Shown here: one piece after another, positions 50,566 to 58,950 of the stretch
Numbering within the stretch: position 1 is the stretch's first letter
How the letters are laid out: the number at the start of each line of letters is the position of its first letter
Assembly (NCBI RefSeq): GCF_006715165.1
Contig: NZ_VFMS01000001.1
Location: 4,340,001 to 4,404,000 of the forward strand
Direction: 5' to 3'
Length of the DNA: 64,000 nucleotides
Source of the DNA: Arthrobacter sp. SLBN-122
GTDB lineage: Bacteria > Actinomycetota > Actinomycetes > Actinomycetales > Micrococcaceae
The notes under the pieces: generated by a model
Seen by the model: the letters and a program-made list of their open reading frames with translations, nothing else
Told to the model about the DNA's origin: nothing
Databases searched by the model: none
Made by a program: the position numbers and the translations under genes

Positions 50566-51959
50566 GCGGGTTCCGGGGCGAGCAGTTCCCGCTCCCCCTC
50601 GCCGAAGGACTCCGCGGAGTCCTCCGCGCGGACCACAGGCCAGCTGCGGCCAAGTTTCTCGGCGGCGCGCAGGCCGGAAAGGGCGCCGTCCTCGTGGAAT
50701 CCCCAGCCAAGGTATGCCCCTGCATAGGCGATCCTGCTGTTGCTCAGCTCCGTGATGGCCTGCTGGGCCTGTAGAGATTCCGGCGTGTACTGCGGGTGTT
50801 CGTAGACCATGCGCTCCAGCACTGCAGTGTCGCCAATCAGCTCCGACTCCCCCAGGCTCACCAGGTAGGGCTTGCCGTCCGCGGGGCTCAGCCGCTGCAG
50901 CCGGGTCAGGTCGTAGCTCACCAGGACCTTGTCCGGGCGGGCGTCGCAGGTTGGGAGCCGGTAGTTCCAGGACGCCTTGGCGTTGTCCGCGGCCGGCAGG
51001 ACTGCAGGGTCCCGGTGGAACACCGTGTGGTTAACCGAGTACGGCATCCCGCCCAGCGCCTCCTTCTCCTCGGGGGTTGCGTCGGCCAGGAACCCGAGCG
51101 CCTGCGCAGGATGGGTGGCAATGACGACGGCGTCAAAGTCTTCCAGCCCGCTGTCCGTTGCGAGCTCCACGCCGTCCGGCAGGCGCCGGATGGCGGTGAC
51201 GGGTGTGTTGAGCCGGACGTCGGCCAGCGTCGCAGCGAGCTTTTCGACGTACCGGGCTGAGCCGCCGGTGACGGTGCGCCACCGCGGCGAGTCCTTAATG
51301 CCCAGCATGCCGTGGTGACCCAGGAACGTGAAGAGGTACCGCGCGGGATAGGCCAGGGCGGTGGTGGAATCGCAGGACCAGACTGCGCTGACCACGGGGG
51401 TCATGAAGTGGGAGATGAAGTAGGGGCTGAACTTCTCCCGTTCCAGGAATGCGCCAAGCGTCAGTTCCGGCGTCTCCGCTTCGTCGCTGACAGCCGACGG
51501 CGGCGCGGTCATGAGCAGTTCCCGCGCCTTCCGGTAAAAGCGGGTGACCTCCAGCAGCATCAGCAGATAGCGTCCGCGCAACAGGCTGGAGGGCCTGGCG
51601 ATGATGCCGCGGGCGCCGTCCCGCGCCCCCGCGTATTCCAGCCCGCAGCCGTCGCAGCGGATGGACATGCTCATCTCCGAGTCCTGGGTTTCGACGCCAA
51701 GCTCGGCGAACAACCGCAGCAGCGTGGGATAGGTCCGTTCGTTGTGCACGATGAACCCGGTGTCCACCCCCATGGTGCTGCCATCGGGCTGGGGCATGTC
51801 GTGGGTGTGGGCATGGCCGCCCAGTCTCGAATCCGCCTCAAACAGGGTGACGTCGTCCTGCCGGTTCAAGACGTAGGCCGCCGTCAATCCGGCCACGCCA
51901 CTGCCGATCACGGCGATGCGGCGCCGGCCGCCTGGACTTCCTGCTGGGTCAAGTGACAA
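50562..51959 (-). CDS. FAD-dependent oxidoreductase (amine-oxidase type)
   Basis: About 465 residues from a TTG at 51959 behind AGAGGAG; the open frame begins at 52259 within the divergent gene. RRIAVIGSGVAGLTAAYVLN is the FAD-binding Rossmann motif, followed by VTLFEADSRLGGHAHTHDM, VDTGFIVHNERTYPTLLRLF and near the end RIAYAGAYLGWGFHEDGALS. First gene of the operon with DUF1365 and CFA synthase; a role as acyl-chain oxidase or desaturase is inferred. The LysR gene starts 96 bp away on the other strand. Confidence 0.9.
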   Translation of the reverse strand: MSLDPAGSPGGRRRIAVIGSGVAGLTAAYVLNRQDDVTLFEADSRLGGHAHTHDMPQPDGSTMGVDTGFIVHNERTYPTLLRLFAELGVETQDSEMSMSIRCDGCGLEYAGARDGARGIIARPSSLLRGRYLLMLLEVTRFYRKARELLMTAPPSAVSDEAETPELTLGAFLEREKFSPYFISHFMTPVVSAVWSCDSTTALAYPARYLFTFLGHHGMLGIKDSPRWRTVTGGSARYVEKLAATLADVRLNTPVTAIRRLPDGVELATDSGLEDFDAVVIATHPAQALGFLADATPEEKEALGGMPYSVNHTVFHRDPAVLPAADNAKASWNYRLPTCDARPDKVLVSYDLTRLQRLSPADGKPYLVSLGESELIGDTAVLERMVYEHPQYTPESLQAQQAITELSNSRIAYAGAYLGWGFHEDGALSGLRAAEKLGRSWPVVRAEDSAESFGEGERELLAPEPA

Positions 51960-52055
51960 TTCATGCTCCTCTGCTGAACATTTGCCGCTGGGCTGGGTAT
52001 ACAGACGGTTGTTCGGTGCGGTACCGCCGGCGGATGGGTGCAGTACTGTGGGCTG

Positions 52056-52973
52056 GTGGTAAATCCAGTGCACCTGAAGACCCTCCTTGAAGTCACGCGG
52101 CTGGGCTCGTTCGCTGCAGCAGCGGCAACCCTCGGCTACACGGCCTCGGCCGTGTCCCAGCAGATGTCGGCTTTGGAGCGGGAAACGGGCGTAACCCTCT
52201 TCCAGCGTTCGGCGCGCGCCGTGATTCCCACGGAAGCCGCCGTCGTCATGACCCGGCACGCTGCCAAGGTGCTCACGGACATCGAGGCACTGATGGCCGC
52301 CGCCTCAAGGACGCAGGATTCGGAAAGCCAGGAACTGCGGCTGGGGATCTTTCCCAGCCTGGCCACGTACGTCCTGCCGCGGATCCTGAAGAACCCGGCG
52401 TGGAAGAAACTTGGAATCGACCTGCGGGTGTCCGTGGCTGAACCCGGCCAAACCATTCAAGGACTCCGCACCGGCGGCGACCTGGACCTCGCCGTCGTGT
52501 TCCAGGTGGGCCAGACCGGTTTCGCCTGGCCCAACACCATCAACCGGCAATGGATTGGTGACGACGACTTCCGGGTGGTGCTGCCTGCCGGCTGGGGTTT
52601 CCGGGCCGACGCGAAGGTGGCCGCTGACCATCTCTCGGAGATGCCGTGGATAATGCACCACCCCGGCACCAGCGACGCCATGGTGATCGAGCGGCTGTTC
52701 GCGGGCTGCAACCTGCACCCAAGGGTGGTGGCGCACAGCGATGATTTCCATGCCAGCCTGGAGATGGCCGCAGCAGGCCTGGGGGCCGCCCTGGTTCCGG
52801 AGCTCGCGTTACGGAACAAACCGGCCGGCGTGGTGGTGCTGGACGTCCCTGAGATCCGGTTGGCGCGGAACGTGTTCGCACTGCTGATCAATGACCGGAA
52901 GACGGCGCGGGTGCAGCTTTTCGTTGACCTCCTGGCCGAAACCCTCGCCGGGATGCGCACCGCGGTCAATTAG
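52056..52973 (+). CDS. LysR-family transcriptional regulator
   Basis: 305 residues from GTG 52056 (GTG 52038 is the alternative). HLKTLLEVTRLGSFAAAAAT and YTASAVSQQMSALERETGV form the winged HTH, followed by a periplasmic-binding-protein-like effector domain (LRLGIFPSLATYVLPRIL to MRTAVN). Divergent from the FAD oxidoreductase operon across 96 bp, which is the normal setting for a LysR regulator and its target. The inducer is unknown. Confidence 0.92.
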   Translation: MVNPVHLKTLLEVTRLGSFAAAAATLGYTASAVSQQMSALERETGVTLFQRSARAVIPTEAAVVMTRHAAKVLTDIEALMAAASRTQDSESQELRLGIFPSLATYVLPRILKNPAWKKLGIDLRVSVAEPGQTIQGLRTGGDLDLAVVFQVGQTGFAWPNTINRQWIGDDDFRVVLPAGWGFRADAKVAADHLSEMPWIMHHPGTSDAMVIERLFAGCNLHPRVVAHSDDFHASLEMAAAGLGAALVPELALRNKPAGVVVLDVPEIRLARNVFALLINDRKTARVQLFVDLLAETLAGMRTAVN

Positions 52974-53018
52974 GGCATAACGCTGGAATGGTCTGCCCTT
53001 GGGGTCTATGTTGAGAAT

Positions 53019-53525
53019 ATGAACAAGGTAGCGAGCCAGCACTTTGGGGAGATCGAGCTCAACCACGGCATGGATCATCTCTTTGCCGCCAAGCATGAGC
53101 TGCGAGGCCACCCGCTGGAACTCGACCTGAACATCACCGGCCACGACAACTTCGACGAAGCCGCGCTGCGCAAGGTCGAGTACCGGCTGCGCTTCCTGCC
53201 GGAACTGGTGGACGAGGTCCGCGAAATGATCGCCGAGGAACTTGAGCAGGAAGGCACCAGCCCCCAGGAGTACCTGCACTTCCACTGCAACGCGCTCAAG
53301 GACGAGCACCTGCACAAGGTGTTCGGCGTCCAGGACCGCAAACAGCTCACCAACGAGGTGTTCCTCAAGGCCCTCAAACTCGGCCACGTGGCCATCTACC
53401 CCGGCCAGCCCGAACGCTACTTCGTCATGGATTTCACCCTGGGCGAGCACTTCACGGATGAGGTCCTGGTGGCCTCCGCCGACCAGGACGGCGTGGTGGA
53501 CGACGAGATCGTCTGGGAGTCCTGA
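53019..53525 (+). CDS. DUF2004 family protein
   Basis: 168 residues. HFGEIELNHGMDHLFAAKHE, LELDLNITGHDNFDEAALRK and LGHVAIYPGQPERYFVMDFT fit the family. Cytosolic, acidic, function unknown. It starts 45 bp behind the LysR gene on the same strand. Confidence 0.8.
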   Translation: MNKVASQHFGEIELNHGMDHLFAAKHELRGHPLELDLNITGHDNFDEAALRKVEYRLRFLPELVDEVREMIAEELEQEGTSPQEYLHFHCNALKDEHLHKVFGVQDRKQLTNEVFLKALKLGHVAIYPGQPERYFVMDFTLGEHFTDEVLVASADQDGVVDDEIVWES

Positions 53526-53577
53526 GCCCGCCGGCACCTTTAAAATAGCGCCCCGGTACTAAGGATGGTGGGCGGTC

Positions 53578-54333
53578 ATGGCTGTGGTTGATGACAGGCG
53601 TGGAACCTGGCGCCTGGCTTCGTCGCTGCTGCTCGCCGGCGTCGTGGTCTCAATACTTGCGGGCCTGCTGCATGCGGAGTCCCACGACGCGAACGACCAT
53701 CTGGAGTCCTTCACCGCCTATGCCAACAGCGGCATCTGGACCCCGGTGCACCTGGGCCAGTTCGTTGGCATGGCGTTGGTTGGCGCCGGGCTGGTTTCCT
53801 TGGCCACCGGGCTTGCTTCCCGAGGCACCGCACCCGGCGTCCAGCTGCGCCCACTGGGGTGGACCGCACGGTTTGGTGCGGTTTCCGCCGCTGCCGCAGT
53901 TGCCCTTCATGCGGCCCTGCAGGCGGTGGATGGGGTGGCCTTGAAACAGGCGGTGGACGCCTGGGCTGCCGCTCCGGATCCGGAGAAAGCCGCACGCTTT
54001 GCCACGGCTGAGGGCATCCGCTGGCTGGAATGGGGAATGCGCAGCTACCAAAGCATCCTGCTGGGCGCCGCCCTGGTGCTCGTGGGGGTTGCTGTGGCCG
54101 CGACGCACCACGTGCCCCGCATGATCGGCTACCTCATGGCGCTGTCCGGACTGGGCTACCTGGCGCAGGGGTGGATCATCGGGGAATCCGGATTTTCCGC
54201 CGGCAATGCCCTACCCACGCTGGTCAGCATCCTGGCAATCGTCATTTCTGCCATTTGGCTGGCCATCAGCACCTGGCGGATGAAGGAACAGACGCCGAGA
54301 CCGTCCGGGAGCCCTGAATCGATTGCTCCGTAA
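53578..54333 (+). CDS. Six-helix membrane protein (DUF4386-like)
   Basis: 251 residues. Helices: LASSLLLAGVVVSILAGLLH, VHLGQFVGMALVGAGLVSLA, ARFGAVSAAAAVALHAALQA, SYQSILLGAALVLVGVAVAA, MIGYLMALSGLGYLAQGWII and LPTLVSILAIVISAIWLAIS. The overall pattern resembles DUF4386 proteins. Its last codons lie inside a palindromic repeat. Function unknown. Confidence 0.7.
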   Translation: MAVVDDRRGTWRLASSLLLAGVVVSILAGLLHAESHDANDHLESFTAYANSGIWTPVHLGQFVGMALVGAGLVSLATGLASRGTAPGVQLRPLGWTARFGAVSAAAAVALHAALQAVDGVALKQAVDAWAAAPDPEKAARFATAEGIRWLEWGMRSYQSILLGAALVLVGVAVAATHHVPRMIGYLMALSGLGYLAQGWIIGESGFSAGNALPTLVSILAIVISAIWLAISTWRMKEQTPRPSGSPESIAP

Positions 54334-54373
54334 ACGTCCTTTTGGGCGCTCAAAAGGGCAGTTACGGAGCAAT
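54322..54373. repeat. 52-bp palindromic repeat overlapping a stop codon
   Basis: ATTGCTCCGTAA (54322-54333, including the TAA stop) and TTACGGAGCAAT (54362-54373) are perfect inverted arms; inside, CTTTTG and CAAAAG also pair around GGCGCT. The shape resembles dispersed REP/BIME-type palindromes, which often sit at gene ends. Confidence 0.7.
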
Positions 54374-54385
54374 GGATGGTTAAAG

Positions 54386-54437
54386 CACGACGGCGGGTGG
54401 TCACCCGGGTTTCCCCGGTGACCACCCGCCGTCGTAC
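54386..54437. terminator. Large bidirectional terminator between convergent genes
   Basis: ACGACGGCGGGTGGTCACC pairs with GGTGACCACCCGCCGTCGT with GGG/CCC extension and one bulged C; the plus-strand tail is ACTTTTCTG. It separates the plus-strand membrane gene from the end of metE and shares its base with the hairpin at 44498. Confidence 0.85.
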
Positions 54438-54451
54438 TTTTCTGTTTAGTG

Positions 54452-56791
54452 CTACTTCGCTGCTTCCAGCAGTTCCGCCCGGACCGTCTGCGTGGCCTTG
54501 ACCAGGTTGCGCAGGGACTCTTCGGTCTCGGCGTAGCCGCGGGTCTTCAGGCCGCAGTCCGGGTTGACCCAGAGCTGGCGGGACGGGACGTGCTTGACGG
54601 CGGTTGCCAGCAGCTCGGTGACTTCCTGCTCGCCGGGAACACGCGGTGAGTGGATGTCGTAGACACCCGGGCCCACGCCGCGGCCGAAACCGTGGGACTC
54701 GAGGTCGTGGACAACCTCCATCCGGGAGCGGGCAGCCTCAATGGAGGTGACGTCCGCGTCCAGGCCGTCGATCGCGTCGATGATCACGCCGAACTCCGAG
54801 TAGCAGAGGTGGGTGTGGATCTGCGTGGAGTCGGCGGCACCTGCGGTGGCCAGGCGGAAGGAGTCAACGGACCACTTCAGGTAGTCCGCCTGGTCAGCCT
54901 TGCGCAGCGGGAGCAGTTCGCGCAGGGCGGGCTCGTCCACCTGGATGACCTTGATGCCGGCGGCCTCGAGGTCCGCGATCTCGTCGCGGAGGGCCAGTCC
55001 CACCTGGTTCGCGGTTTCGCCCAGCGGCTGGTCATCGCGGACGAAGGACCAGGCCAGGATGGTGACCGGACCGGTGAGCATGCCCTTCATCGGCTTGTTC
55101 GTGAGGGACTGTGCGTACTTGGCCCATTCCACGGTGATGGGCGCACTGCGGGTGACGTCGCCCCAGAGAATGGACGGCCGGGTGCAGCGTGAGCCGTAGG
55201 ACTGAACCCAGCCGTGCACGGTGACGTCGAAGCCTTCAAGGTTTTCGGCGAAGTACTGCACCATGTCGTTGCGCTCCGGCTCGCCGTGTACCAGGACGTC
55301 ATAGCCAAGCTCTTCCTGCAGCTCCACCACACGCTTGATCTCGTCCTTCATGAGCTGTGCGTACTGTTCGTCGGTCAGCTCACCCTTGTTGTTCCGGGCG
55401 CGCGCTGACCTGATTTCGGCGGTCTGCGGGAAGGAGCCGATGGTGGTGGTGGGCAGTGGCGGCAGGTGCAGCGCTTCCTCCTGGGCGGCTTCACGGACCG
55501 AATATTCGGAGCGTGAGAAGTCTGCCGCGGTGAGGGCCTCTGTGCGGGCACGGACGTCTGCGCGGCGGACGCCCTCGGCGGTGGCGCGGGAAGCGATGAC
55601 GGCGGTTGCCTCGTCGATCGCAGCCTTGGCGGAAGCGGGATCGGCCAAGTAAGCGGCCAGGGCCTTGACTTCCACGGCCTTCTGGTCCGAGAACGCCAGC
55701 CAGCCGCGGAGCTGTTCTGGGAGCTGGGTTTCCTCGGCAACGTCGTGCGGGACGTGCAGGGTGGAGGTGGACGTGGAAACGGCCACCTTTCCGGCGGCGG
55801 CCTTCAGTTCGTCCAGCTTGGCGGCGGAGGCAGCGAGGTCGTTTCGCCAGATGTTGTGGCCGTCCACGACGCCGGCAACCAGGGTCTTGTTGCCAAGTCC
55901 CGCCAGCGCGGCGGCGGACGGAACGGCGCCCTTGAAGACATCGATGTGCAGGGCGTCGATGTTGGTGGCGGTGAGGGTGCCCAGCTGCCCGTCCAGCGAG
56001 CCGTAGGGGGTGGAGACGAGGATCTGCGGGCGGTTGGCTGCAGCGGTCAGTACCTCGTAGGCGCGGGCCACGGCCGCCTCGACTTCGGCGGCCCGGGTGT
56101 CCTGGTCCACCACCAGCGCGGGCTCATCGAGCTGGACCCAGCTGGCACCGGCAGCGGCGAGCTTTTCCAGCAGCTGCACGTAGACCGGCAGGATGTCCTC
56201 CAGGCGGGACAGCGGGGCAAAGCCGGCGGGGGCGTCGTCTGAAGCCTTGGACAGCAGCAGGTAGGTGACCGGGCCCACGATGTAGGGGCGGGTCTCGATG
56301 CCGTTGGCCAGGGCGAACGCGAACTCGTCAACCTTGGCCGTGGAGGCCAGGGTGAACCCGGTCTCCGGGCCGATCTCCGGCACCAGGTAGTGGTAATTGG
56401 TGTCGAACCACTTGGTCATTTCCAGTGGCTGCTGTTCCTTGTTGCCGCGGGCCAGGGTGAAGTAACCGTCAATGTCCAGCTGGCCTTCACCGTTGAGGAG
56501 TTTGCCGAACCGGGCGGGCACGGCACCGAGGTGGGCGGTGGTGTCCAGGACCTGGTCGTAGTAGGAGAAGGTGCCAGGGACAGCGGCAGCTTCGGTCAGG
56601 CCCAGTTCCTGCAGGCGCTTGGCGATGGCCAGCTGGATGTCCTTGGCAGCGGCGTCCAGGGCGACGGCGTCGATCTTCCCGGCCCAGTAGGCCTCGACGG
56701 CCTTCTTGAGCTCGCGGCGGCGGCCGATGCGGGGGTAGCCGAGGAGTGAGGCTGCCGGGAAGGGGGTGCGGGCGGTGTTCTGTTCAGTCAT
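54452..56791 (-). CDS. metE: Cobalamin-independent methionine synthase
   Basis: 779 residues, the normal length. The N-terminal half (LGYPRIGRRRELKKAVEAYW) is the family opening; the C-terminal half has IQVDEPALRELLPLRK, HTHLCYSEF (zinc ligands His, Cys), EAARSRMEV and WVNPDCGLKTRG (zinc ligand Cys). It makes methionine from homocysteine and 5-methyltetrahydropteroyl-glutamate. metF, which supplies the methyl donor, lies 148 bp upstream on the same strand. No B12 or SAM riboswitch was recognised. Confidence 0.97.
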   Translation of the reverse strand: MTEQNTARTPFPAASLLGYPRIGRRRELKKAVEAYWAGKIDAVALDAAAKDIQLAIAKRLQELGLTEAAAVPGTFSYYDQVLDTTAHLGAVPARFGKLLNGEGQLDIDGYFTLARGNKEQQPLEMTKWFDTNYHYLVPEIGPETGFTLASTAKVDEFAFALANGIETRPYIVGPVTYLLLSKASDDAPAGFAPLSRLEDILPVYVQLLEKLAAAGASWVQLDEPALVVDQDTRAAEVEAAVARAYEVLTAAANRPQILVSTPYGSLDGQLGTLTATNIDALHIDVFKGAVPSAAALAGLGNKTLVAGVVDGHNIWRNDLAASAAKLDELKAAAGKVAVSTSTSTLHVPHDVAEETQLPEQLRGWLAFSDQKAVEVKALAAYLADPASAKAAIDEATAVIASRATAEGVRRADVRARTEALTAADFSRSEYSVREAAQEEALHLPPLPTTTIGSFPQTAEIRSARARNNKGELTDEQYAQLMKDEIKRVVELQEELGYDVLVHGEPERNDMVQYFAENLEGFDVTVHGWVQSYGSRCTRPSILWGDVTRSAPITVEWAKYAQSLTNKPMKGMLTGPVTILAWSFVRDDQPLGETANQVGLALRDEIADLEAAGIKVIQVDEPALRELLPLRKADQADYLKWSVDSFRLATAGAADSTQIHTHLCYSEFGVIIDAIDGLDADVTSIEAARSRMEVVHDLESHGFGRGVGPGVYDIHSPRVPGEQEVTELLATAVKHVPSRQLWVNPDCGLKTRGYAETEESLRNLVKATQTVRAELLEAAK

Positions 56792-56939
56792 GGGGTACTC
56801 CTAAAGGTTGAGTAACTGTGGAGGTGGGTATCGAGGGCGTGCCTGAATCAACGCAGCACGGATGGACGCGGCATGTACTAACGCTGCGCGGTTGAATGGA
56901 AACTATTGGGCGGCGCGGGCGGCCCAGGGGCCCAGCGGG

Positions 56940-57905
56940 TCAGCTGGCCAGCTGGCCGCGGACGCTGGATTCGCGGCGGCTGCCGGGACGGCTGCGCCGC
57001 GGAAGGGCCAGCTTGTCCAGCACCTCCAGCGCACTCTGGTGCTCATTGAAGGTGTAGATGTGGATGCCGGGAGCACCCGCATCAAGGGCCGCATTCGCCA
57101 GGTCAACCGTGGCGTCGACTCCAATGCGGAGGCGTTCGGCGTCGGTATCGGCCGCAGCAAGCCGTGCCATCAGCTGCGGGGCCGGCTCCACCCCGGTCAG
57201 TTCGCCCAGCCGGTTGAGCCGGCGGAGGCTGGTGAGCGGCATGACGCCGGGGATGATCGGGATGGTCACGCCGGCACGGCGGGCCCGGGTGAGGAGGTCG
57301 GCATACTGCCTGGTCTCGAAGAACACCTGGGTGATGGCGAAATCGGCGCCGGAGCGCTGCTTCGCAAGCAGCACCTCGACGTCGTGCTCTTCACTGGGTG
57401 ACTCCGGATGCCGCGTTGGGTACGCCGCCACGCCCACTGCGATCTTTCCGGCGCAGAGCAGGGCCGAACGGCGCTGCTCCACACGGCGGATGAGTTCGAT
57501 CAGGTCCTGGGCGTACCGGAGGGACCCGCTGGCAGGGGCGCTGGCGTCCTTGGGAAGGTCGCCTCGCAGGGCAAGGATGCCCCGCACCCCGGTGTCCAGC
57601 AGTTCGCCGACTATGCCGGCGAGTTCCTGCGGGGTGTTGCCCACGCAGGTGAGGTGGGCCAGCGGCCGCAGCGTGGTTTCGAGCAGGAGCCGGTTGATGA
57701 GTTCGACGGCGGTGTCCCGGTTGGATCCGCTGGCGCCGTACGTGACGGAGACGTAGTCCGGTTCAGTTGCTTCCAGCTCGCGGATGGTGGTCCAGAGCGT
57801 CTCCGCTGCCGCAGGCGAACGCGGCGGGAACAGCTCATAGGAGAGCGCCACCGGAGCGGTGTCGGAAAGGTTGGGGTGTGCGTCGATCAGGCTTGGTGGT
57901 GACAT
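56940..57905 (-). CDS. metF: 5,10-methylenetetrahydrofolate reductase
   Basis: 321 residues. SYELFPPRSPAAAETLWTTI, DYVSVTYGASGSNRDTAVEL, AHLTCVGNTPQELAGIVGEL, LALRGDLP, DFAITQVFFETRQYADLL and PIIPGVMPLTSLRRLNRLGE are family motifs of the flavin-dependent beta-alpha barrel. It produces the 5-methyl folate used by MetE. Probably co-regulated or co-transcribed with metE downstream. Confidence 0.95.
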   Translation of the reverse strand: MSPPSLIDAHPNLSDTAPVALSYELFPPRSPAAAETLWTTIRELEATEPDYVSVTYGASGSNRDTAVELINRLLLETTLRPLAHLTCVGNTPQELAGIVGELLDTGVRGILALRGDLPKDASAPASGSLRYAQDLIELIRRVEQRRSALLCAGKIAVGVAAYPTRHPESPSEEHDVEVLLAKQRSGADFAITQVFFETRQYADLLTRARRAGVTIPIIPGVMPLTSLRRLNRLGELTGVEPAPQLMARLAAADTDAERLRIGVDATVDLANAALDAGAPGIHIYTFNEHQSALEVLDKLALPRRSRPGSRRESSVRGQLAS

Positions 57906-58236
57906 TTGCGTCCTTGGCTTTGGGCCATTGGGCTCTCCGCCCGAGAGAACAGGTCAGGGAGCCGGCAATGAATTTGAGTTTGGGGAACACGGAGGGACTC
58001 CACGAGGACGCAGCCGCGACTGTTACGCCTTGAATGAAGTAGTCCGTGAGCAAATGTCAGGCCCACATGGGGGCACCCACACCCTCCGCAACGGAGGATC
58101 GCTGACACGTTACCGCGGTAACTTGTCTACGACTCTAGGGGGCCGTGCGGGGTCGGTACAAGTCGGCGCCGAATTAAGACGCACTTTTACGGGCTGTTTC
58201 GGATGGCAACAGAATTTCCTTCGCCGGGAGGGCCTC
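57906..58236. other. Upstream region of metF; no gene
   Basis: 330 bp without supported frame. It contains the palindrome listed next and short stems (CTCTCcgcccGAGAG near 57939). I looked for SAM or cobalamin riboswitch cores and did not find one. Confidence 0.5.
58109..58122. promoter_or_regulatory. Perfect palindrome GTTACCGCGGTAAC, candidate metF operator
   Basis: 14-bp dyad, 204 bp upstream of the metF start, in the only gap from which metF can be transcribed. The symmetry suggests a dimeric repressor site, perhaps for a TetR- or LysR-type methionine regulator; the regulator is not in the window. Confidence 0.45.
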
Positions 58237-58950
58237 CTACCAAGGCCGGTCCGGGGCCGTCCCATCTTCGTTGTCCAGGTATTCTTCCCGTTCGCGCCCG
58301 CTGTTCCGCTCCCGCTGGGCCTGCCGCGAACTGTCCTGGAGCTGGTCCAGTTGGCCCTGCCGGGTCTCGGCCGGCCCGTCCTCGGGGGATTCCTCCCCCG
58401 CTCCGCCCTCTGGGCCGGCGGGCTGGCCGGCTGCGATCTTTCCCTCCAGCCGTTCCCGGGCTTCCGCCAACCGCCCGGCCGCTCCCGCTTCCGCATCCGG
58501 AGACAGGCAACCTTCCGGCGCCTGGCCTGCGGTTGCCAGGGCTTCCCTGAAGAGCGGAAGGGCCGACGACGGGTCGCCGGCCTGGAGCCGCAGGTCGCCC
58601 AGGCGTTCGATCACCAAGACAAGGTTCACCCTGACCAGGCATTCGTCACCTGAGCCGGCGGGGACCATGCCCAGCGCCTGGTCGAACAGCTGCCGTGCGC
58701 TGCCGTAGTCCCCTGCCAGCACCGCGGCGTCGCCGGCGGCAAACGGCATATTATGCGGCTCTACCAGGTTGGCCACGCCCAGGCCATGGGCCGCAGCATC
58801 TACGGCGGACTCGTTTCCTGCTGCAAAGCCGGACGCGGCACGATCAGCCAGCACCCCAAGGCTGAGGAGTTTGGCGGCGAGAAGCAGCACCAGGAGAACC
58901 GGAACCGCCGACCAGAGCAGCAGGCGGCGCCTGTGGGCCTTGGCGTTCAC
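58237..58950 (-). CDS. TPR-like membrane-anchored protein of the MoxR/vWA operon
   Basis: 237 residues. One N-terminal helix (LLLWSAVPVLLVLLLAAKLL), then helical repeats recalling TPRs (DAAVLAGDYGSARQLFDQAL; GDLRLQAGDPSSALPLFREA), then a disordered, Gln/Arg/Glu-rich tail. Start overlaps the stop of the vWA gene (ATGA). Similar TPR proteins (BatE/BatF-like) end many MoxR-Bat operons. No metal or enzyme motif. Confidence 0.75.
   Translation of the reverse strand: MNAKAHRRRLLLWSAVPVLLVLLLAAKLLSLGVLADRAASGFAAGNESAVDAAAHGLGVANLVEPHNMPFAAGDAAVLAGDYGSARQLFDQALGMVPAGSGDECLVRVNLVLVIERLGDLRLQAGDPSSALPLFREALATAGQAPEGCLSPDAEAGAAGRLAEARERLEGKIAAGQPAGPEGGAGEESPEDGPAETRQGQLDQLQDSSRQAQRERNSGREREEYLDNEDGTAPDRPW

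Noticed and set aside
57906..58236. SAM or cobalamin riboswitch upstream of metF
   Set aside because: The stems seen do not fit the conserved cores of either class.
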